Origin: Verrucomicrobiaceae bacterium
GTDB lineage: Bacteria; Verrucomicrobiota; Verrucomicrobiia; Verrucomicrobiales; Verrucomicrobiaceae
Direction: 5' to 3'
DNA: 55,372 bases
NCBI GenBank assembly: GCA_027489965.1
Contig: JAIXZA010000020.1
Coordinates: 1 to 55,372 of the forward strand
Shown: piece by piece, positions 9,082 to 17,909 of the stretch
Layout: every line of letters begins with the position of its first letter
Numbering within the stretch: the first letter of the stretch is position 1
Translations under genes and position numbers: made by a program
Notes under the pieces: generated by a model
The model's database searches: none
What the model was told of the DNA's origin: nothing
The model's input: the letters and a program-made list of their open reading frames with translations, nothing else

Positions 9082-10302
9082 ATGTCCCGCTCTTACATCT
9101 TCTCGTCCGAGTCCGTCGGCGAAGGCCATCCTGACAAAGTTGCCGATACCATTTCCGACGCCATCCTCGACGCCTGTCTGGCCATCGACTCCAAGAGCCG
9201 CGTCGCCTGCGAGACCTTTGTAAAGAGCAACATCGTCGTTGTCGGTGGTGAGATCACCATCCCAAAGCTTCAAAACAAGAAGAACGGCACTACCAAGCCA
9301 ATCGATGAAGTCATCAATGTCGGCCAAGTGATCCGCAACGCCGTCCGTGGCATCGGCTACACCAATGTCGATGACGTCTTCCACGCTGACCAAATCTTCA
9401 TCAATAACTACCTCACCATTCAGAGCCCAGACATCGCTCAAGGTGTGGATGCTGCTGAAGCCGATGGCAAAAAGCATGCAGAGCAAGGCGCTGGTGACCA
9501 AGGCATCATGTTTGGTTATGCCTGCGATGAAACCCCAGAGCTGATGCCAGCCCCGATCATGTTTGCCCACCGCCTCGGCCGTGAGCTCACCAAGATCCGT
9601 AAAGCAGGTAAAGTAGCCAAGTGGTTGCGCCCAGATGCTAAGAGCCAAGTCTCTGTTGAATACGTCGATGGCAAGCCAACACGCATCGTCAACGTCGTCA
9701 TCTCCACGCAACACAGCGCTGACGTCAGCCACGCTGAGATCGAGAAATTCTGCATCGAGCAAGTCATCAAAAAGGTGCTGCCAAAGGAAATGCTCACCAA
9801 AGACACTGAGTATCTCATTAACCCAACCGGCAAGTTTGTCGTCGGTGGTCCTCAAGGTGATAGCGGCCTCACCGGTCGTAAAATCATCGTTGATACCTAC
9901 GGTGGCATGGGCCGTCACGGTGGTGGTGCCTTCTCCGGAAAAGACCCGTCTAAAGTGGATCGCAGCGCAGCCTACATGGGTCGCTGGGTTGCTAAAAACG
10001 TCGTCGCAGCAGGCCTGGCCTCCAAGTGTGAAGTCCAGTTCGCCTACGCCATCGGTCACCCACTGCCAGTGAGCGTGCACATCGATACCTTCGGCACAGG
10101 CACTCTTGGCGACGACAAAATCCTCGAAGCCGTCCTGAAAGTCTTCTCCTTCAAACCAGCCGACATCGTTAAGCAGCTCAATCTGCTCCGCCCGATCTAC
10201 TCCAAGACCACCAACTACGGTCACTTTGGAAAGATCGACGACGCCGACATCACCTGGGAACTCACCAACAAGGCTGAAGCCCTCAAGAAGGCTGTGAAAT
10301 AA
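9082..10302 (+). CDS. metK: S-adenosylmethionine synthetase
   Basis: This 406-residue cytoplasmic enzyme makes S-adenosylmethionine from methionine and ATP. Diagnostic motifs are [12 protein letters not shown] at the N-terminus, the ATP-binding [12 protein letters not shown] block, and the glycine-rich [19 protein letters not shown] loop that closes over triphosphate. The C-terminal part ends with the usual [14 protein letters not shown] block. The length is slightly above the usual 380-400. No S-adenosylmethionine riboswitch is evident in the 95-bp leader. A weak promoter-like pair (TTGACG at 8995, TACTCT at 9017) is present there. A strong terminator follows the gene. Confidence 0.98.
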   Translation: MSRSYIFSSESVGEGHPDKVADTISDAILDACLAIDSKSRVACETFVKSNIVVVGGEITIPKLQNKKNGTTKPIDEVINVGQVIRNAVRGIGYTNVDDVFHADQIFINNYLTIQSPDIAQGVDAAEADGKKHAEQGAGDQGIMFGYACDETPELMPAPIMFAHRLGRELTKIRKAGKVAKWLRPDAKSQVSVEYVDGKPTRIVNVVISTQHSADVSHAEIEKFCIEQVIKKVLPKEMLTKDTEYLINPTGKFVVGGPQGDSGLTGRKIIVDTYGGMGRHGGGAFSGKDPSKVDRSAAYMGRWVAKNVVAAGLASKCEVQFAYAIGHPLPVSVHIDTFGTGTLGDDKILEAVLKVFSFKPADIVKQLNLLRPIYSKTTNYGHFGKIDDADITWELTNKAEALKKAVK

Positions 10303-10344
10303 TCCTCGTCCAGTTGCAGTGCGACTGGATCAAAAAACCTCTCT

Positions 10345-10376
10345 AAGCCGCGCAGTTAGCACTGCGCGGCTTTTTT
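10345..10376 (+). terminator. Rho-independent terminator of metK
   Basis: A perfect 12-bp stem (10345-10356 with 10361-10372), mostly G-C, encloses a TAGC loop and runs straight into six T residues. It lies 42 bp after the metK stop codon. Confidence 0.93.
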
Positions 10377-10423
10377 GTTGAGTTAGGACACTCTGCGCAG
10401 CTCTTTTATCGTCCTCAAAAACA

Positions 10424-10608
10424 TCTAGCCTGACCTATTCATGAAAGTCGTCACGAGACGCCGCGAAAGGCCACAGAGGTAAGGCGAGAGCCGTTTTGAA
10501 AGACGGAGTGTATCGCTGTATCCTTGGCGGCTTTCAAAACAAACCCAATGCCGCTAATGGGGGCTAGCAGCCAGTAGCAGTAGATTTTTAATAATAGGTC
10601 AGGCTAGA
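10424..10608. mobile_element. MITE-like element with 16-bp terminal inverted repeats
   Basis: The 16 bases at 10424-10439 are repeated as an exact reverse complement at 10593-10608, bounding 185 bp with no open frame. Inside, a second inverted repeat (10493-10502 with 10531-10540, 10 bp perfect) can form a stem-loop. There is no clear target-site duplication in the flanking bases. This architecture fits a miniature inverted-repeat element or a structured non-coding repeat. Copy number elsewhere in the genome is unknown. Confidence 0.5.
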
Positions 10609-10912
10609 AATTGATCTTCAAATAGGCCATCGTCACGGTTCCGCGCCCGGCTTACTTTAATAAAATCTTGTCCGACATTTCGAAGCAGAAATGCATCAAA
10701 AGACAGATTCTAGGCTGATTTAGTGAACTAAGGTTGAACCAATTAACCTCGAAAGATCAATCCGGCAAATGATCCCATAAGGCGCAATTAGCGCATTGAC
10801 TAGAATGAGGAAGCTTTTCCAGACGGCTCCAGGGATCCAGAGAACGAAAACGCCGAGGCTATCACTCCCTCAAAGTTTGAAATGTAGCCCTTTAGTCTTA
10901 TAGTAATTATGG
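10609..10912. other. Non-coding stretch, nothing recognised
   Basis: No open reading frame, tRNA, clear hairpin or repeat is seen here. The stretch is visibly more A+T rich than the genes around it. It separates the inverted-repeat element from the promoter of the secreted-protein operon. Confidence 0.6.
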
Positions 10913-10940
10913 TTGACGTATTTATATTGAGCAATATGTT
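10913..10940 (+). promoter_or_regulatory. Candidate sigma-70-type promoter of the haloperoxidase operon
   Basis: TTGACG (10913-10918) and TATGTT (10935-10940) are separated by 16 bp, in an A+T-rich stretch 33 bp before the first start codon of the four-gene operon. The match was made by eye, and transcription has not been shown. Confidence 0.45.
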
Positions 10941-10972
10941 TCGGTATTCTTAATAATAAAAGAAGTTCTACC

Positions 10973-11953
10973 ATGCATAAACAAAACTACCCCAGGGTTA
11001 ACTCTATGCGATTTAACCCAGCCTTCTGGCTACTGGCTGCATGTCTGCTATTCACGACAACGCAGCCTTCTTCAGCGGCCACATCGAGCGTGGTCGGCTG
11101 GTATTCTGTGACGGTGCCTGCGGGTAACTCTAGCTGGACCTGCGCGCTGGTTTGCGCGGATCTTTACCAGAGTGCAGCGGTGACGGTAACGGCTGATCCC
11201 TCAGATGGAAAAGCGCTCGTCAGTTTCTCGGCCCCAGGCTGGTCAGGAGGAGAATTCACCAAGCACTATGCTGAACCGATGTCTGGAACCAGTGCAGGAC
11301 TGGCCCTCGACGTGCTGTCCAATACGACAGACACGTTAAAACTAGACACCACACCCGCTGCCTCAGGCCTAACCAGCGGGATGATTTTTGTGCTTAGAAA
11401 ACACTGCACTTTAATCGGGCTGATGCCAGACGGCGGCGGTTTCCTGCCGTTTAATGACAGCATCGCCCTATTCCAATCCAATGGCAGCCAGAGGCTCTAC
11501 TTCTGGAATGGCACGAACTGGTATGCCAGCAACGGAGCCAACTCCAATGAGATCATCATCCGCCCAGCGCAGGGCTTTGTGATCCAGTCCAATGCCATCC
11601 TGACCATCACACTAGGCAAAGGTGAGGTCTGTTATGTGAAAAGCACTCCTACCAAAATCAGAGCCAGCGGTGGCGTGCCAAACCTCGTGGGCGCCCTGAA
11701 TCCCCTCGGCACCACGACCACTCTCGGTGCACTCGGGATCACGAGCAGCCTGCAACCCTTCAACGACTCCATCGTCACCCTGAATCCTGGCACCTTAGCC
11801 CAAACGGGCACTTTCCTGAGCACAGGCAGCAACCTGATCAATGGCAGCGGCCAAAATGCCAATAACACGTCACTGCCCGCAGGGACCAGCATTGTGATCA
11901 ATGTGGATGCCAGCAAAAACATCAACTTGGCCCCCGTCACCGTCGCCCCATGA
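10973..11953 (+). CDS. Exported TIGR02597-like protein
   Basis: This 326-residue protein has an N-terminal signal peptide. The hydrophobic stretch follows an internal Met at 11006, which is a possible alternative start; AGAAG at 10960 favours the longer form. The body is rich in Ser, Thr, Gly and Asn, as expected of a beta-rich surface protein. Two copies of a pattern with LxPFNDSI are visible (FLPFNDSIALFQSNGSQ near residue 160 and LQPFNDSIVTLNPGT near residue 263), each followed by a segment resembling an asparagine-rich turn. The opening VGWYSVTVPAG resembles TIGR02597, an uncharacterised family common in Verrucomicrobiota; I assign it by recall only. It is the first of four closely spaced genes, and its stop overlaps the next start (ATGA). 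Confidence 0.72.
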   Translation: MHKQNYPRVNSMRFNPAFWLLAACLLFTTTQPSSAATSSVVGWYSVTVPAGNSSWTCALVCADLYQSAAVTVTADPSDGKALVSFSAPGWSGGEFTKHYAEPMSGTSAGLALDVLSNTTDTLKLDTTPAASGLTSGMIFVLRKHCTLIGLMPDGGGFLPFNDSIALFQSNGSQRLYFWNGTNWYASNGANSNEIIIRPAQGFVIQSNAILTITLGKGEVCYVKSTPTKIRASGGVPNLVGALNPLGTTTTLGALGITSSLQPFNDSIVTLNPGTLAQTGTFLSTGSNLINGSGQNANNTSLPAGTSIVINVDASKNINLAPVTVAP

Positions 11954-12909
11954 ACCCTTTCTTATTTGGCTCGATGAAACTACGCCCTCTCTATTTCCTT
12001 ACCCTGCTGGCCTTGAGCATCTGCCAAGCCCACGCAGGTGGCGTCACCCTGACGACCTCAGGCGGTAGCCAGCTAGCCTCCAAAACCGGCGCAGCACTGC
12101 CCAATGGCTGTGCAGTGAGAATTGGCAGCTTTAATCTCCCCGATGCCACGCGTGACGCCACCCTGGCTGCTACTCGTGACTACACCATTTTGGCCTCTTG
12201 GTTCAAGCCCTTGGCCGAAAACAGGCCGAATGCAGGAACAGCTGAACAGCCCAACAGCACAGGCTCAGGCCTAACCACCAACAGTTTCCCTACCGCAGGC
12301 AACGTGTTTGGCACGGTCAGCGACATCAAGACCAGTTACATGGCAGCTGGGACAAAGCTCTACATCTGGGTGTTTAATCATGCTGAACCCGCCAAAGCCA
12401 CCGAGTGGGGAATTTTCACCGCCTCTAGCTGGTTAGCCCCGCAGGCGCTGGGCTCCCAGCCACTCTCGACATCGGCCTCCATGCAAGCCATTCAGGGCAC
12501 TGCGGCCAATGCACAACTCTGCCTGAACAACATTCCCACAAGCTACGGCAACTGGACCTGGCAGAGCTACGCTAGCGCTCCGAGTGGACAAAGCACTGAC
12601 GCAGCCGCTGACCCAGATGCAGACGGAATCGCTAACATCGCTGAGTATGCCTGGAAGCTCAATGCAGGCTCAGCAGACAAGACACGCACCGACATCAACA
12701 CACGGTCTGGAAGTATCGTTTTCAGCTTTAAAAGCCCACGCAATACACCGGATGTCAATGTCACTGTGGAGTGCTCTCCCGATCTGAAGACGTGGGCACC
12801 CGCCACCTCACAAGTTGTTTCCAGTGACGCTGACTTTGATACCCGCGAGTGCATCGCCGCCCCAGGAGCACGCTGCTTCTGGAGAGTTCGCTTTGCCGCA
12901 GTCCCTTAG
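11950..12909 (+). CDS. Exported protein, paralogue of the PEP-CTERM protein downstream
   Basis: This 319-residue protein of unknown function has a signal peptide (hydrophobic stretch about residues 13-26, ending AHA) after a start that overlaps the previous stop by 4 bp; Met at 11974 is an alternative. Residues about 30-200 are clearly related to the next gene product: both have a TxGGSxxxxxxGxxLxxGxxxRxGxF opening, a later RPLxENxxNAG segment, and a WVFNxAxPxxxxEWGIFxAS block. The C-terminal third differs. It has a calcium-loop-like DPDADGIANIAEYAW segment and a short beta domain with VECSPDLKTWAPA, the type of tail seen on many Verrucomicrobiota exported proteins. A surface or envelope location is inferred. 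Confidence 0.75.
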   Translation: MNPFLFGSMKLRPLYFLTLLALSICQAHAGGVTLTTSGGSQLASKTGAALPNGCAVRIGSFNLPDATRDATLAATRDYTILASWFKPLAENRPNAGTAEQPNSTGSGLTTNSFPTAGNVFGTVSDIKTSYMAAGTKLYIWVFNHAEPAKATEWGIFTASSWLAPQALGSQPLSTSASMQAIQGTAANAQLCLNNIPTSYGNWTWQSYASAPSGQSTDAAADPDADGIANIAEYAWKLNAGSADKTRTDINTRSGSIVFSFKSPRNTPDVNVTVECSPDLKTWAPATSQVVSSDADFDTRECIAAPGARCFWRVRFAAVP

Positions 12910-12935
12910 TCCCATTTTCAAACATCAATCACACC

Positions 12936-13598
12936 ATGAAATCACCCGTTCACCTTCTCCTCCTCAGCCTTTCCTTGCTGTTCAGCTTGCCAGCCGCTGG
13001 CTCGGTTTCGATCACGGTCAATACCAATGGCGGATCACCCTACACCACCAGCAATGGCAGCCTGCTCAACTCAGGCAGCGTTATCCGTGTAGGATACTTC
13101 GACATTTCCAGTCCTGGTAGCCTGCTGATGCTACAGACGAGTAATGATTACTCAGCGATCAATTCCCTTTTCCGTCCCTTGGGAGAAAACATCGCCAATG
13201 CTGGCTGGATTAATACGGTGGGATCTTTGACCAACTATTTAGTGGTCAACAACATGTTTGCCCCAGGAGCTGTCTTTGATCAAATCGTCGGCATCAATGT
13301 GGGAAGTCTCAGTCCATCAAACCCAAACTACATCGCTCCAACTTCAGATCTATCGGTCTGGGTTTTCAATAGTGCGACACCACAATCCGCTTCTGAGTGG
13401 GGCATTTTCTCAGCTTCCACGGGCTGGGAAATGCCGAATGATCTCGGCTCCAGCACCCTTTCCACCTTTGAAGTCGATACGGTAATCCGCGGTGTGAATA
13501 CAGGCTCACAACTCCAACTCAGCCCCGTGCCAGAGCCGAGTGGTTTGCTACTGTTGTTCACCTCTGTTTGCGTCTTTGCCCGTCGTCGTCGCGCCTAA
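12936..13598 (+). CDS. PEP-CTERM domain protein
   Basis: This 220-residue exported protein has a signal peptide (about residues 1-22) and a C-terminal sorting signal: Val-Pro-Glu-Pro, then a hydrophobic helix, then an Arg-rich end (about residues 198-220). Such tails are recognised by exosortase for processing and surface or extracellular delivery. The body is paralogous to the previous gene product. The ATG at 12936 is chosen because the signal peptide begins there; the frame is open further upstream but inside the preceding gene. The gene lies 26 bp after its paralogue and 19 bp before the haloperoxidase gene. Confidence 0.82.
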   Translation: MKSPVHLLLLSLSLLFSLPAAGSVSITVNTNGGSPYTTSNGSLLNSGSVIRVGYFDISSPGSLLMLQTSNDYSAINSLFRPLGENIANAGWINTVGSLTNYLVVNNMFAPGAVFDQIVGINVGSLSPSNPNYIAPTSDLSVWVFNSATPQSASEWGIFSASTGWEMPNDLGSSTLSTFEVDTVIRGVNTGSQLQLSPVPEPSGLLLLFTSVCVFARRRRA

Positions 13599-13617
13599 TT
13601 TCCAATCCTTTCCAGCT

Positions 13618-16600
13618 ATGATTAAGACCTTCGCACAACGCCTAGCGTTGCCGCTTCTTCTTTTAGGATTGAGCGCAGAGCTAGCTCAGGCACAGCAATC
13701 TGCGGCCCGTATCTGGAATGAGGAAATGCTCGGAGCTATCCGGCGGAATGTGCCCAATCCGCCAGCCCATGCACGTAATCTGCACCACACCGCCGTGGCC
13801 ATGTATAATTCATGGGCTGCCTATGACAGCACAGCGGTCGGTTACCTCTACAACGAAAAAATCTCTTCTCTGCCCCCAGACATTGAAGCTGCAAGGCACG
13901 AGGCCGTCAGTTACGCAGCCTATCGCGTCTTACGCAGCCGCTTTGCAAGTGGTTCAGGCGCGGCGGCGTCTTTAGCCAGCTTTGATGCCAAATTAACTCA
14001 ACTCGGCTATTCCGTCTCTGTCGCACAATCAGCCGTCACCAATGGCACCACGCCGGCAGAGCTCGGTAAGCGTGTCGGTCAGATGATACTCAATTGGGGT
14101 GCCCAGGATGGCTTCAATCAAATGGATTACCCTCAAGCCTACACCTCGGCAGTGAATCCGAACATGGATTACCCGCTTTCAGCGCTGGGGACCAACATTT
14201 GGTTCCAATCCAATATGCCACTGGGCTTTGGCATTCCTGCCAACACAGACCCTAATTTCTGGCAACCCCTCTCGCTGAGCAATAGCGTCACCCAAAACGG
14301 CATTCCCATTCCTGGCGGCATCCAAGGTTTTATCGGAGTTCAATCACTCGCCACCATCCCCTTTAGCCTTACCCGCAGTGACCCGACTAAGCCATGGCTT
14401 GATCCATACGGTGGTCCATCACGTCTCAGCAGACCGAATGCCCCCAGCAGCACGGACGCTGCCTACAAAGACAACTTCATGGATGTGCTGCGCAAAGGAG
14501 CGGTGCTGAATGACAACACCCTCATTAACATCTCACCTGGAGCTATCGGAAACAACCCGCTCGGGACCGACAATGGTACAGGGCGCGCCACCAATCCTGT
14601 CACAGGTCAACCGTACCCGGTCAATCAAGTCACCAGAGGAGACTTCACACGAGTCTTAGCAGAATACTGGGCCGATGGTCCGCATTCTGAGACACCTCCA
14701 GGACATTGGCATTTGATCACGAACGAGGTCGCTGACGATGTCGATACGGTGAAAAGAATCGGTGGCGTGGGACCAATCGTCAATAACCTGGAATGGGACA
14801 TCAAAAACTATCTAGCCGTCTCTGCTGCCACTCATGATGCAGCCTGTGCAGCCTGGGCTCTGAAGCGCTACTACTCCGGGGTTCGTCCGATCACAGCCAT
14901 CCGCCACATGTGTAGCAAAGGCCAGTCTTCCGATCCAAATGGAGAATCCTATCACCCAGAGGGTATTCCTTTGGAAACAGGCGTCGTCGAACTCATCACC
15001 GACGCAAGTGTAGGCACGGAATCCTCTCCTGGAAAGCATTACCAGATCTGGGACGTCGCCACTAACAGTTATCAAGATGGAAGTAATTTCACTGGCCAAA
15101 TCGCTGTCTATTCCTGGCCCGGAGAAAATCCATCAAACGCCCCTGCCCCATCCATCGCCACGAATCAAAGCACGGTGCGCTGGATGCTTGGAAAAGATTG
15201 GTTGCCCTTCCAACGCAAGACTTTCAACACGCCCGCTTTCCCTGGTTACGTCTCAGGCCATTCCACCTTCTCCCGCGCCGCTGCTGAAGCCCTCACTCGC
15301 ATCACTGGCAGCGCCAACTTCCCTGGCGGATTTCACAATCGCATCTTCCCCGCTAACTCAATGCAAATTGACCTTGGACCAAGCACCAATGTCGAACTGC
15401 AATGGACTACGTATTATGACGCAGCGGACCAAGCGGGCCAGTCACGTCGCTACGGTGGCATCCATCCCTATGAAGATGATTACCATGGCCGCATCATCGG
15501 CTCACAAGCAGGTATCTCAGCCTACACCAAAGCCGAGAAATTCTGGACTGGCAATATTCAGACAGAATCCATCCAGCCCTCGGTCGCTATTCAATCCAAT
15601 GGCAATGCGGTAATCTCCTGGCCTCAAACGCTAGGCCGCATTTACCGCATCCAGCGCAGTTCCAATTTCACGAACTGGGTCAATGTCGGCAAAAGCCAGT
15701 TCTCTTTCGGCACCACCGGAAGCTACACAGAAGTTACCCCACCCGTTGGCAGCACTTATCGTATCATCGAAACTATCCCATCTGCAGCACGTCTGTGGAA
15801 CGAGCAACTTCTCGGCGCAATCCGCCGCAACGTTCCGAATCCACCCGCCCATGCTCGCAATATCTTCCATACCTCCACCGCGATGTACAACGCCTGGGCC
15901 GCCTATGACAGCACCGCCGTCGGCTATCTCCAGAATGAAAAGATCAGTCCCCTTCCGAGCAATGTCGAAGCCGCGCGCGCTGAAGCCATCAGCTATGCAG
16001 CTTACCGTGTTTTAAGAAGCCGCTTTGCCACAGGTGCAGGTGCAGCTACATCTCTTGCAGCCTTTGATGCCCAATTAACAGCCCAAGGCTATTCCGTCTC
16101 AACGGCACAATCCCTCGGAACCAACTTAACCACTCCCGCAGAACTCGGCAAACGAATCGCCGATGCCGTGTTGAGCTGGGGCACAGGAGACGGCTTTACA
16201 AACACCACCTATCCCCAACCTTACAACACGGCTGAAAATCCCAATATGGACCCTGCACTCAGCCTGGGCGTTCTCGGAAATAACGGCGAATTCCCTTCCC
16301 GTGCCAACATGCCGCTCGGCGTTGGTATTCCTGCTGGCACCAATCCAAACTTTTGGCAACCGCTCGCACTTTCTGTTTCCGTCACTCAAAATGGCATCCC
16401 AACCCCAGGCGGCATCCAAGGCTTTGTGGGCGTGCAATCACTTGCCACCGTTCCCTTCAGTCTCTCTCGCACTGACCCGACAAAGCCATGGTTAGATCCC
16501 TTTGGCGGCCCATCCAAACTCAGCCTTCCTAATGCACCAAGCCCAACAGATGCAGCCTATAAAGCTGGTGTTCTAGGCATCCTCCAAGCCAGCGCTCAGC

Positions 16601-17880
16601 TCAATGATTCAACGTTAATCGATATCTCCCCAAGTGGTGTCGGTAATAACCCTCTCGGGACCGACAATGGCACAGGCCATCCCATCAATCCAGCAACAGG
16701 CCAGCCTTACCCTGCAAACATGGTCACGATTGGCAACTATACCCGCGTTTTAGCTGAATATTGGGCAGACGGGCCGAATTCAGAAACCCCACCTGGCCAC
16801 TGGCAGGTGATCGCCAATGAAGTCGCTGATGATCCTGACACTGTGAAAAGAATCGGCGGTGTCGGCCCCATCGTGAATAACCTCGAATGGGACATCAAAG
16901 CCTACTTCTCACTCAGTGCGGCGACTCATGATGCAGCATGCGCAGCTTGGGCTTTGAAACGCTACTATTCAGGACCACGCCCAATCACGATGGTCCGCTA
17001 CATGGCCAGCCTTGGTCAAAGCACGATCCAAGGTGTACCTTCCTACCATGCGCAGGGGCTTCCGCTTCAGACAGATGTCTGCGAAATCATCACCGCGAAT
17101 ACGATCCAGAACGGCGGTAAACATGAAAGCGTCTGGAACGTCTATACCAGCAGCTATGAACCCGGCGCTTGGCACATCGACGAGATCGCCATCAAATCAT
17201 GGCCAGGTGAGCATGTGGATAATCTCCCAGCTCCAAGTATTGCGACGAATCAAAGCACCGTGAGATGGATGCTGGCCAAAGACTGGCTGCCCTTCCAGCG
17301 CAAGACCTTCAACACCCCCGCCTTCCCTGGATACACCTCCGGCCACAGCACCTTCTCAAGAGCTGCGGCAGAAGCCCTCACAAAACTCACAGGAAGTCCC
17401 GACTTCCCGGGTGGATTCCACAACTACGTCTTCGCCGCCAACTCCATGCAGATCGACCTCGGGCCTAGCGTCCCCGTGGATCTGCAATGGCGCACCTATT
17501 ACGATGCCGCTGACCAAGCTGGCCAATCGCGCCGCTTTGGTGGCATCCACGTCTCTGAAGATGATTACCACGGGCGCATCACTGGCTCGCAAGCAGGCAT
17601 CAGCGCCTACAACCTTGCTGCCAAGTATTGGACTGGAACCATTTTGGCCGAAAAAGTCGTGCCTTCCATGACCATGCAACCGACCAGCGTGACGATGAGC
17701 ACCCCTACCCAACGCGGCCTCTACTATCACTTAGAACGCTCCAGCAACCTCACCAACTGGACCCCTGTGACCACTTCAACACGGGCGACAAACACGACCA
17801 TGTCGTTCACTGATCCAACTCCATTTAGCGTCACCACACCACGATTCTACCGGATCGTTTGGGGTGCTAGCGCGCCTTAA
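13618..17880 (+). CDS. Tandemly duplicated vanadium haloperoxidase/PAP2-type protein
   Basis: This 1420-residue exported protein has a signal peptide (about 1-26) and two complete homologous units, residues about 28-721 and 722-1420. Each unit begins with SAARxWNExxLGAIRRNVPN and carries the acid phosphatase/vanadium-haloperoxidase signature KX6R-SGH-SRX5HX3D. In unit 1 these are K526, R533, S546-G-H548, R610, H616 and D620; in unit 2 they are K1221, R1228, S1241-G-H1243, R1305, H1311 and D1315. Each unit ends with a short beta domain containing RSSNxTNW. The family binds vanadate (haloperoxidase) or hydrolyses phosphate esters; which applies here is not settled by sequence. The ATG at 13618 immediately precedes the signal peptide. 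It is the last gene of a four-gene operon. The unit-to-unit identity is high, so the duplication looks fairly recent. Confidence 0.88.
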   Translation: MIKTFAQRLALPLLLLGLSAELAQAQQSAARIWNEEMLGAIRRNVPNPPAHARNLHHTAVAMYNSWAAYDSTAVGYLYNEKISSLPPDIEAARHEAVSYAAYRVLRSRFASGSGAAASLASFDAKLTQLGYSVSVAQSAVTNGTTPAELGKRVGQMILNWGAQDGFNQMDYPQAYTSAVNPNMDYPLSALGTNIWFQSNMPLGFGIPANTDPNFWQPLSLSNSVTQNGIPIPGGIQGFIGVQSLATIPFSLTRSDPTKPWLDPYGGPSRLSRPNAPSSTDAAYKDNFMDVLRKGAVLNDNTLINISPGAIGNNPLGTDNGTGRATNPVTGQPYPVNQVTRGDFTRVLAEYWADGPHSETPPGHWHLITNEVADDVDTVKRIGGVGPIVNNLEWDIKNYLAVSAATHDAACAAWALKRYYSGVRPITAIRHMCSKGQSSDPNGESYHPEGIPLETGVVELITDASVGTESSPGKHYQIWDVATNSYQDGSNFTGQIAVYSWPGENPSNAPAPSIATNQSTVRWMLGKDWLPFQRKTFNTPAFPGYVSGHSTFSRAAAEALTRITGSANFPGGFHNRIFPANSMQIDLGPSTNVELQWTTYYDAADQAGQSRRYGGIHPYEDDYHGRIIGSQAGISAYTKAEKFWTGNIQTESIQPSVAIQSNGNAVISWPQTLGRIYRIQRSSNFTNWVNVGKSQFSFGTTGSYTEVTPPVGSTYRIIETIPSAARLWNEQLLGAIRRNVPNPPAHARNIFHTSTAMYNAWAAYDSTAVGYLQNEKISPLPSNVEAARAEAISYAAYRVLRSRFATGAGAATSLAAFDAQLTAQGYSVSTAQSLGTNLTTPAELGKRIADAVLSWGTGDGFTNTTYPQPYNTAENPNMDPALSLGVLGNNGEFPSRANMPLGVGIPAGTNPNFWQPLALSVSVTQNGIPTPGGIQGFVGVQSLATVPFSLSRTDPTKPWLDPFGGPSKLSLPNAPSPTDAAYKAGVLGILQASAQLNDSTLIDISPSGVGNNPLGTDNGTGHPINPATGQPYPANMVTIGNYTRVLAEYWADGPNSETPPGHWQVIANEVADDPDTVKRIGGVGPIVNNLEWDIKAYFSLSAATHDAACAAWALKRYYSGPRPITMVRYMASLGQSTIQGVPSYHAQGLPLQTDVCEIITANTIQNGGKHESVWNVYTSSYEPGAWHIDEIAIKSWPGEHVDNLPAPSIATNQSTVRWMLAKDWLPFQRKTFNTPAFPGYTSGHSTFSRAAAEALTKLTGSPDFPGGFHNYVFAANSMQIDLGPSVPVDLQWRTYYDAADQAGQSRRFGGIHVSEDDYHGRITGSQAGISAYNLAAKYWTGTILAEKVVPSMTMQPTSVTMSTPTQRGLYYHLERSSNLTNWTPVTTSTRATNTTMSFTDPTPFSVTTPRFYRIVWGASAP

Positions 17881-17909
17881 CCTAGTTTAGCGTTTTTCAA
17901 ACGCCTACT

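Noticed and set aside
9049..10224. 391-residue frame opposite metK
   Set aside because: It is antisense to a certain metK gene; acidic composition arises from the complement of metK codons.
10441..10972. Hidden small gene in the gap after metK
   Set aside because: No frame with a plausible start and coding character is seen on either strand.
17890..17904. Small hairpin between the haloperoxidase and ferredoxin genes
   Set aside because: Only a 6-bp stem with a 3-base loop and no clear T run after it; too weak to call as a terminator.
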